Below, one piece after another: positions 56,666 through 64,000 of a stretch of DNA of 64,000 nt. Positions within the stretch are counted from its first letter, which is position 1; each line of letters opens with the position of its first letter. This stretch comes from Acanthococcus lagerstroemiae (Eukaryota > Arthropoda > Insecta > Hemiptera > Eriococcidae), in NCBI GenBank assembly GCA_031841125.1, contig CM063114.1:57806955-57870954 (forward strand), read 5' to 3'. The notes beneath the pieces were generated by a model. It was given only the letters and a program-made list of their open reading frames with translations. It did no database searches and was not told where the DNA came from. The position numbers and the translations under genes were made by a program.

Positions 56666-58484
56666 TAGAGGAAAGGACCATAAGAGTACGCACCTATCAG
56701 TGTTACATAAAATTTGCTGAAATTTTGTTATAACGTGGAAAAAACTATTGGTTTTTAGTATGTCCCCCCACCCCCTAAAAAAACCATTTCAAACCATTAA
56801 ATTAAAAAAAATATAATGGATTTCCCACAAAAAGTTGAATTTGCACTCCTAGGAACCCATTGTTGGAATTGTCTTTATTCAAAATAGAAATGGAACATTA
56901 AGACAAGAAGAGATGGATCACTTTTGACACCTTGGACACAAGAATTCTTCTGCGCCATTGTCAGTCAGTTCACAGTCTTCATGAACATATATGCCACATG
57001 TAATAAAAGTTTTCGTTTTGTTACCTGAATTTCATAGTTTTTCGACACTTAAAAGCAAACTTTTTGCGTAAAAGATGTTGCGCACTCTTAGGATTCATGG
57101 TGGTGGTGGGAAAAAATAATCATAAAATTTTTCTGGTAATATTTGGGGGAAGTCTGTTTAATGTAACGGATAATACTTACTTTTTTCTTTCATTTAATAC
57201 CTGACCTATGCAAATTCGTTCAAAAACTATCCAGGTAATTACGATATTCGATCTCGAAAGCATTGTAATTAGGGTAGAGGTACCAGTGATTGACATAATA
57301 TTCAGCATTTTTTTACTTCCCACTTCAAATTAGGAAGACCAGTATGAGCTAAATTGCAAATATTATGTACCAGATTATTCAGGAGACTGTACCATACAAT
57401 TTGCGTGGCTCATATACTCTGTAATTCAATTTGAGGCAAAACAGGAGATATTTGAGGGGGAAATATTGCCAAATGTACCAGTGACTTAACAGTTTTGGAG
57501 AAGACTTGCCCAGTGATTGAAACATGTTTTCACCTCTTTGTCAACTAAAATATTTTATTCAATATGGACAAAATCATCAGCGAATTACCAGTAGATCTGT
57601 GGAGAATACAGATCCATTGAATTTAACGTTAGTATGCTAAATAGAATTTCTTGAAAACAATTTGTTCATGGACAGATCATATTTTACGCTAACTCAGTAA
57701 AAATGCTGCGAAAGTAGGTACGTAATAGGGGTTTTCCTTGCTTTCTAAAATTATTAACTCGCAGACATGATGAAAAACAAGTGGGCAAGTCTAAATTTTT
57801 AATTGGTTCATGCTAGACACGGTCAAAATGTATGTAAGTCACTGTCAATCAGTGGACAACAGTATTTTTCTGCGATCAGATATTATCACCTTCAATAAGA
57901 TGGCTCTCTTCTTCGAAATCCTAATTCAAATACACAAATGAACGCAGAAAATCTTCATAAGTTCACTGATCTTTCACCCAGACAGTACGCTAATCTACTT
58001 AAATGACAATGTAAATTTGAAAACTTACCGTACTTGACAAATTCGTTGCCAAAATCAGTCATTTTCGTAAAATTTTTCGTTCACTTTAGAAAAACAGAAC
58101 ATTTACCTCCAAATATTTTCGGCAAACTATGATAATAATTATTTTTTATAGGCTTCAAACGTAGTTTTGTCTATCGTACATTCGTTTCGCTTCTGTCATT
58201 GTTACCAATCCTTATTTTCGTAACATTTCTTTAAAAAAAAGTGTCAGTCACTGTTTACTGTCAATCACTGGTACCCCCTTACCCTAGAATGACAAAAACA
58301 TTGAAACGTAAATTTTTTTTTCAAAGCTGTGTATAATGCTTTGGTGACTAATCAGTGTGAACATTAGATTCACATGGTATTCCTATACATAGATGCCGTC
58401 AACAACCGCAAAAGGGGACATTTTCCCGAAAAATCAGTCATACGCACTCTTAGGAACTGTGCACGCTTACTGTTCTTTCCCCTA
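56666..58484. mobile_element. MITE-like element hosting a second element
   Basis: Ends TAGAGGAAAGGAC and GTTCTTTCCCCTA. GCACTCTTAGGA-type words recur at about 56835, 57077 and 58444. Without the nested element at 57270-58286 it would be about 800 bp. Noncoding. Confidence 0.6.
57270..58286. mobile_element. nested ~1-kb MITE, TAGGGTA ends
   Basis: TAGGGTAGAGGTACCAGTGA at the left; complement of the right TAGGGTAAGGGGGTACCAGT followed by GATTGACAG. CCAGTGATTGACA and its complement recur at least five times through the interior. Confidence 0.75.
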
Positions 58485-58899
58485 AACTAAATCTTACAGA
58501 AATTAATTATTAATTGAAAAAAAAAATTAAACTCTGCCAAAGGTGAATAAGTTGTGTGTGAAAGAGTTCTGAAAAACTTCTTGATTGTTGGTCTATTCAG
58601 CCTTTTCAAATGGTAGACACCGCCTATAAATCCGAAAATGTTTTCCTCTGTTGCTCGCGAACCAGAGTTTTACTTTCGTATACTTATATACTTCCTTTCG
58701 TTCTACCACTAGCTCAGCCAAAGCCTCATTCATACTGAACAGAATTGTGAAATCCTCCCCCCCCCCATACCCACCCGCCGCAAAAGGAGAATTCTGGAAC
58801 ACAAGGGTCGTAAGACTCCAGCCCCTCCTCCCTCAAAAAGAATTAGTTAGTATTTCCGGAAGAAGTTGAAAACTAAATTCGATAAAGATGGTACAAAAC

Positions 58900-59288
58900 C
58901 AGGGAAGTACCAACAGGAGAGGAGGGGGAAACTCCCCCTCCCCGTGGGAATTTTTCACTCAGCAGTTGGGAAAATTTACCATTTCAGTCGGGTGGAGTTG
59001 GAAAAATCCAATGAGTCAAAAGTGTCTTTTTGTTTTTTTATTTGCTTTGATACTTGGGAATTGAGTTGTGAAGTTGGGAACATCTAACTAATCAACAGAA
59101 GGTTTTTCTTCTTTTGCTTTGATACTTGGCAATTTTGAGTTGAGTCAGTTGGAAAAATGCAACAAGTCAGAAGCTTTTTTCTTTGTTTTTATATGTACTT
59201 GGGAATTTTTAGGTGAGTCAGTTGGGACTTCCACAATCTTTACCCCGCCCCCCCCCTTCCGTTGGAAAAACTCTTCGGTACGTCCCTG
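58900..59288. mobile_element. hAT-like MITE, CAGGGACGTACCGA family, copy 2
   Basis: Flanked by a perfect 8-bp duplication, TACAAAAC (58892-58899 and 59289-59296). Ends CAGGGAAGTACC and CGGTACGTCCCTG. Reverse orientation relative to 62398-62614. The internal GACTTGGGAATTTTGAGTTG-like block is repeated three times, making it longer than its relatives. Confidence 0.9.
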
Positions 59289-59438
59289 TACAAAACGGAA
59301 CAAAATTAGTTCAAAATGATGACACCAATTTTGGATTCAATTTCGTACCTCGGGTTACAACTTTCTCTAGCCCTCCAACTTGAATTTCTAGAATTTTACA
59401 TTTTTCGTGTGAATTGTCAAAAGCAAAATCAGCAATAT

Positions 59439-60009
59439 ATGTGGCAGTTTCTATAAAAAAGGGGTAACTTTGTCGATTCGAGGAATTTTGAGTTATGGAT
59501 AGTACGTAATAGAGGAATGAATCTCTTTCCAATGAGCTATCGGCGAGATCTGTAGCGTTTTCCTTTGCGGCGATACAAGCGGTCAAAGATGAGTGTAACG
59601 AGAACGCGCGAAAACAGGTTTTTGAGAAAAACCCGTCTAAAGTTAGACACGCCCTTTTCTCCCACTCTTTCAAGCGGCCGTAACTCGCCGCGGAGTCACG
59701 TTACCAGCCTCGACGAGGGCTTATTGGAAAGGTAATTTTTCGCTCTTCTACATGGTAACAATTCAGAACATCGGATTTATTCGTGAGCTCCGAGAACCCG
59801 CGAAGAAGCGACGTTCTCTCTCTCTCCCTCTTCTCTCTCACACCCGTAAATTTTGTCTTTTCGTTATTGCGATGTTTTTTATATAAAAATCTACCAAAAT
59901 CTCAAAATTGATTTTTTTTTAAACCAAAAAAATTTGTTTTTCTTTTTTTGCGTTTTCTGAGACTTCGATTGATCGACAAAGTTATCCCTTCTTATAGAAA
60001 CTACCACAT
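59439..60009. mobile_element. second copy of the 6499-7097 MITE, inverted
   Basis: ATGTGGCAGTTTCTATAAAA at the left; the complement of the right end is ATGTGGTAGTTTCTATAAGA. The entire interior is the reverse complement of 6499-7097, including CCAGCCTCGACGAGGG and TTCAGAACATCGGATTTATT. Confidence 0.85.
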
Positions 60010-60165
60010 ATTTAGTTAACGCTGGTATAAGTCTGATGTGGATTCATGAACGTGATAAGTCTTGGTGAGACTTACAGAAATGTGAAAGAAGTCTTCATGA
60101 TCCTTAGAAAAGTCAAGAAACCGACGGAGTAGGGAATATGGTATCTACATCTTGACTATCATAAG

Positions 60166-61202
60166 TAGGGCTAGGATTTTTATGCGCTAAAAAACCGAAA
60201 ATATGCGCAATAAATATACACTAAAAGTGTCAAAATATGCAAAACTATGCGCTATAAAACCGCACCCTCGTGGGTATCAAAATATAGGGTTTTCGAAGCA
60301 TTACAAAGAGTCATTCGTTTTTACGGACATTTCATTAAATCATCAAAAACAAAGAATTTTTTTATTTCCAAATAATCGCAATTGCAGTTTGCAGCTTTGC
60401 AGTTTAAAGCCTTAAATAAGCTTTTGTGTAGGGGAAAAAAAAAAGACTTTAAACGTGATTACTGATAGGTTTTTCTCCTTGTTTCTAATTTTCTAGTCTT
60501 CAGCCGACCTTCTTCCAGCAGCTTATAGCTAAGAGCAAACACCATGTTACTTGTTTTTTCTTCTTCAGAAAATCGTGAAAATTTTGTCAATAGAAGTGAT
60601 TTTTGGCCAGTTTTTGGGAAAATATGCGCTAACAACCTCAAATATGCGGCAAATATGTGCAGGGTGTCTACTGGTCAAGGTAAAGTCAAGTATTTTGGAG
60701 AGTGGTCAAAGAAAGTCAAGAAAGTAAAGGAAAAGTCAAGTATTTTGGATAGTGGTCATGAAAAGTCATAAATTTTTCATTTAAATTTCCTCAAAATTAG
60801 TATCACGATTTTTTTTTTAAATTACAAGTAAATTTAAAGTAACGTAAATATTTTCAGATAATTACATAATATCCTTTTTCGTAGTATTTTTTAGTGTTTC
60901 CATTTATTGTGAGCTCCCCCCCCCCACCTTGGTAAGGTTCTACGAATAAGATTATATTTGTATGTGTGTAAAACGGTTGTGAAAAAAGTGAGAAAAGGTC
61001 AAGGAGAAGTCAAGGAATTGGAAAATTTGGACCCGGTAGACACCCTGATGTGGTATTCGGCTTATGGCCTAAATATGCAAAAATATGCGCTATAAACTTT
61101 TGCATACGGATTCAGAATTTCATGATTCGCAAAGATAATGTGGATATGCGCTATCTAGTATTACGAGAACAAATATGCATTTACATAAAAATCCTAGCCT
61201 TA
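60166..61202. mobile_element. hAT-like MITE with ATATGCGC repeats, hosting another MITE
   Basis: TAGGGCTAGGATTTTTATG at the left and CATAAAAATCCTAGCCTTA at the right, flanked by ATCATAAG (60158-60165) and ATCATAAT (61203-61210), 7/8 identical. AATATGCGC/ATATGCAAAA occurs about ten times as subterminal repeats. A second element sits inside at 60660-61047. Confidence 0.85.
60660..61047. mobile_element. nested MITE, CAGGGTGTCTACTGGTC ends
   Basis: CAGGGTGTCTACTGGTCAAG at the left; complement of right CAGGGTGTCTACCGGGTCC. Flanked by ATGTG on both sides. The interior carries repeated AAAGTCAAGTATTTTGGA words. Confidence 0.85.
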
Positions 61203-62397
61203 ATCATAATTAATCTTGGAAGAAACCTCACTTTTTGCATACGTCCCAAAGTGCCCCCCATTTGAATTCAAGGGACAGCCTTACTGGCATCAGATTGAAA
61301 GTTGAAATCTCACCTCATAAGCACCAGCTCGTTCGGTGAGGCTGTCGACTCACTATGCCGAATATGTGGTACACATTTCCGAGTTTCTGATTACCGGCGA
61401 CGAGAGGATGTGGCCGCAGTGGGTCTACACGCATACTGCGGTAATAAACGCGGTCATACCCGCAGTTAAACGAATATCTAATAACTTTGTATGCAGATTA
61501 CCCGCGGTTATATCGCCATTTAACTGGACATCGTACACACCGAGAAATCGTATCAGCAATTTAATAACGAAGTTACTCATTCCATCCGACCAGAATGGTG
61601 CGGAGATTAGATTTGACTCGAACAGTGGCTTCTTATAAGAAACCAGTAATCTCGTACCGATTTGCTTAACTAATTTTTTCGTACCCGTCGTCCATTCTTC
61701 TGTCTTTCATGCTAATTTTCGGCCCTGATCACTTGCTCACATTCGAACGTTTCGCATAGGTACGTCTTGCGGTATTTGAAACTAAGCTGGCCCTCTTCAC
61801 GCCAAGTGTTCAATCACAATAACCCCTTGCTTGCCCCAGAACGCTTTCAACTTTTCGGTAACATGTACAGGCCAAGTAGATTCTCCCGCCCGGGAAACAT
61901 ACGAACTTGTTAACTTTAATTCTCCTCCCCCTCTCTCTGAGTTGATGTCTCGTTTCCATTTTTGTTCTCGTAAGAAGGCCAACATTTCCATTGATATAGC
62001 TCGTTCCAATACCATCAGTGGAGCACAAATAAACGTGTAATATCATATGCGCGTTGTACTGAGATGGGCGGGGGCAAAGACAGTAAGAAATTTACTAAGA
62101 ATAGAAAGCTATGGCAGTAAAGAGGTGGTTCTAACAAAATTGGCGTCCGTACTATTGACTGTACTCCACAGAATGAAGGAAAAATCTCACCCTCCTAAAA
62201 TGATGTTTCGCCCCATGTAATTAACAGTCATTTGGACAAAATAAAATCAGTTTTGGCAAACGGAGGTTGTATTGCGGAGAATTGATGAAGGTAGTCTCGT
62301 GACTAACATATTGAAAACCGCCATTGTCGCAGTTTGTTCCAAATTTTCAGGGATGGTCAAAACCTACCAAAATTAGTTTTTTTCAAACATATTGAAA
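61203..62397. other. no gene recognised; CpG-rich 61320-61650
   Basis: A 100-codon + frame (61336-61638) lies in CpG-rich DNA but shows no domain. Remaining frames overlap on both strands and look incidental. Confidence 0.35.
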
Positions 62398-62614
62398 CAG
62401 GGACGTACCGAAAAGTTTTTTCTAGGGGGAGGGGGGTAAAAATTTTAAAAGTCTCAACTGACTCAACTCAAAATTCCCAGAAAAACCTTTTGACTTGTTG
62501 AATTTTCCCAACTCCGCCTGACTGAGATGGTAAATTTTCCCAACTGCCGAGTGAAAAATTTCTACGGGGGAGGAGGGGGTAAGTTGCCCCCCACCCCCTA
62601 TCGGTACGTCCCTG
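62398..62614. mobile_element. hAT-like MITE, CAGGGACGTACCGA family, copy 3
   Basis: CAGGGACGTACCGAAAAG at the left, ATCGGTACGTCCCTG at the right. Flanking 8-mers TATTGAAA and TATCGAAA match at 7 of 8. Confidence 0.9.
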
Positions 62615-64000
62615 TATCGAAAAATATCAAGTTTACAAAAATAATATTTTGAATAAAATTGTTTTTAGTGAAATTTTACATAAGACAGGTCCTACAATTT
62701 TCCCCAATATTCCAGTTGAGTCCTATGGAGGGGGTTCAAAATGACCACTTATACTACCATGCATTCACTCTGGGAGAAAACGTTGATTTTTGGTCATTTT
62801 TCCGGGGTCGGTCGCCAATTTTTGTGAATCGATAGATTAGAAGTGTCCATCAAGCACGCTTATACTTCACTTATAAAATTGTATTTCTTGTGTTGTATTA
62901 CTCCAAAACGCAATTGGGAATAATGGATTTTTTTTTAATTCTAAAAGCTCAATGCAGTAAAATTCACTGTAGAGTATTCGAGGTCAATGAATTCAGTTTC
63001 AGTGTCAGGGAAGGGGGAAGAAAACAGTTTTTCAAAGTGCAATACGAATATCATTTTAGAAGTTTTGAAGATCGCTGAACTTGTTTCTGATGTCTATTTC
63101 ACCCTAGTATGAAAATGCTTGATGGGCAGGGCCTGTTTTAGGTACTTTGCCGTCCTGGGCTGCAGTATTTTTGCCGCCTTATTTTTTTTTTATATCCCCT
63201 TTCGAAAAATTAAGGTAATTGTTTTTTTTAGGTCGCAAATTTTGTTTCTCTGGGCTGTGGCCCAGTCAGCCATATGGTTAAACGGGCGCTGAATCAAAAC
63301 CTATTGGTCTAATATATCATATAAAAATCATCCGTTAGTGTAAAATAGTTTTAGAAAATTCTACAGTCAGATCTGTGATCATAATTAACGTGAAAACACT
63401 TTTAGAAATGTTATATATCCTTTCCTTTACCTCATAAATGTAATTTTTCTCATTTTCATGTGAACCTCTGAAATTTTAGGCTGTATAGGTAGCCAGTAGT
63501 AGTACCTCCTTCCGAGCAGAAAGTGTATGCTGTAAGGTGATTCCGGTGGAAGAGGGGGACTGCGACGCCAAAAGGCATAGAAAAGGGAACTAGTACAAGT
63601 TGATATTCTTGAATTTCAGTCTTATGTCACAAGACCGCGTTTAAACCTTACTTACCATGTAGAAATTTCTCAATATACTCTATTGCATCCAAACATTCTC
63701 ATCTGCATAAGTACCCTAAAATGTTACTGATTTACCTAAAGTTTTCCTTGTTCGAAAAAATAGAATTTTGGAAGTATTCAAAAAACAATCCTTTCCACTT
63801 TCAGTTAACATTTTTGAACACCGGGATTCTTACCAAAAACCCCTCCAGTTTCAACAAAATACAAAAAAAAAAAATTCAGTAAAATCTTAGCTCGATCGGA
63901 AAAGAGGAACACGTGCCCCATGCCTTCGACCATTCTATAAAAAAATACATTGAATAAAAAATTTTAATTTGAAAACTTTTTTCCATGAAATTTTTTAATT
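62615..64000. other. no gene recognised; one possible hAT-like element
   Basis: CAGGGCCTGTTTTAGG (63127) and the complement of AAACGGGCGCTG (ending 63291) could be the ends of a ~165-bp hAT-like MITE, but the flanks do not match. Otherwise AT-rich without supported frames. Confidence 0.4.

Noticed and set aside
1..64000. CRISPR array, bacterial operon or provirus
   Set aside because: No regularly spaced short repeats with unique spacers, no clustered co-directional genes, no integrase or structural viral proteins were seen.

Overview
The window looks like nuclear DNA of an arthropod, most likely an insect. It is AT-rich, has spliceosomal introns with GTATGT/GTACGT donors, and is packed with decayed eukaryotic transposons (hAT, mariner, pogo/Tigger, Penelope-like and non-LTR types) plus a tRNA-headed SINE. 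I see no bacterial operon, rRNA, intact tRNA gene or CRISPR array. A sap-feeding hemipteran would fit but is only a guess.

The one convincing protein-coding gene occupies about 4.9-15.5 kb on the + strand. Its last exon (12682-14952) is an uninterrupted 2.27-kb reading frame with about 17 ankyrin repeats, then a basic Arg-rich site matching the furin consensus, a Ser/Thr/Gly-rich linker and a C-terminal hydrophobic/globular region. From memory, that layout resembles the latrotoxin-like ankyrin proteins of spiders and arthropod endosymbionts. The frame has no ATG near its start and a TAG lies immediately before the splice acceptor, so it must be spliced to something upstream. Upstream lie five tandem copies of a two-exon cassette: exon A (63 nt) and exon B (39-45 nt), every copy phase 0 at both ends with consistent donors and acceptors. 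Together they encode a repeated Tyr/Gly/Asn-rich module joined in frame to the ankyrin exon. The first exon (start codon, possible signal peptide) is not visible and may lie left of the window. The cassette introns have been hit by at least seven MITEs, and comparing cassettes exposes the empty sites.

Region by region: 0-4.4 kb, two hAT-like MITEs and a foldback mariner remnant; 4.7-15.5 kb, the cassette/ankyrin gene; 15.5-21 kb, a MITE-driven segmental duplication and a dead non-LTR reverse transcriptase; 21-24 kb, CpG-rich unique sequence and a ~230-bp tandem repeat; 24-36.7 kb, MITEs, SINE copies and several CpG-retaining stretches; 36.7-46 kb, more MITEs and two striking perfect-stem hairpins at 40.4-40.6 kb; 46.8-48.9 kb, a degenerate Penelope-like element on the minus strand; 49-56.6 kb, a non-LTR RNase H tail, a pogo-like element and CpG-rich unique DNA; 56.6-64 kb, nested MITEs, including an inverted second copy of the MITE at 6.5 kb.

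Most open frames elsewhere are short, lie in repeats, or are antisense to real features, and I do not support them as genes. All family names are recalled from sequence features; no search was run.
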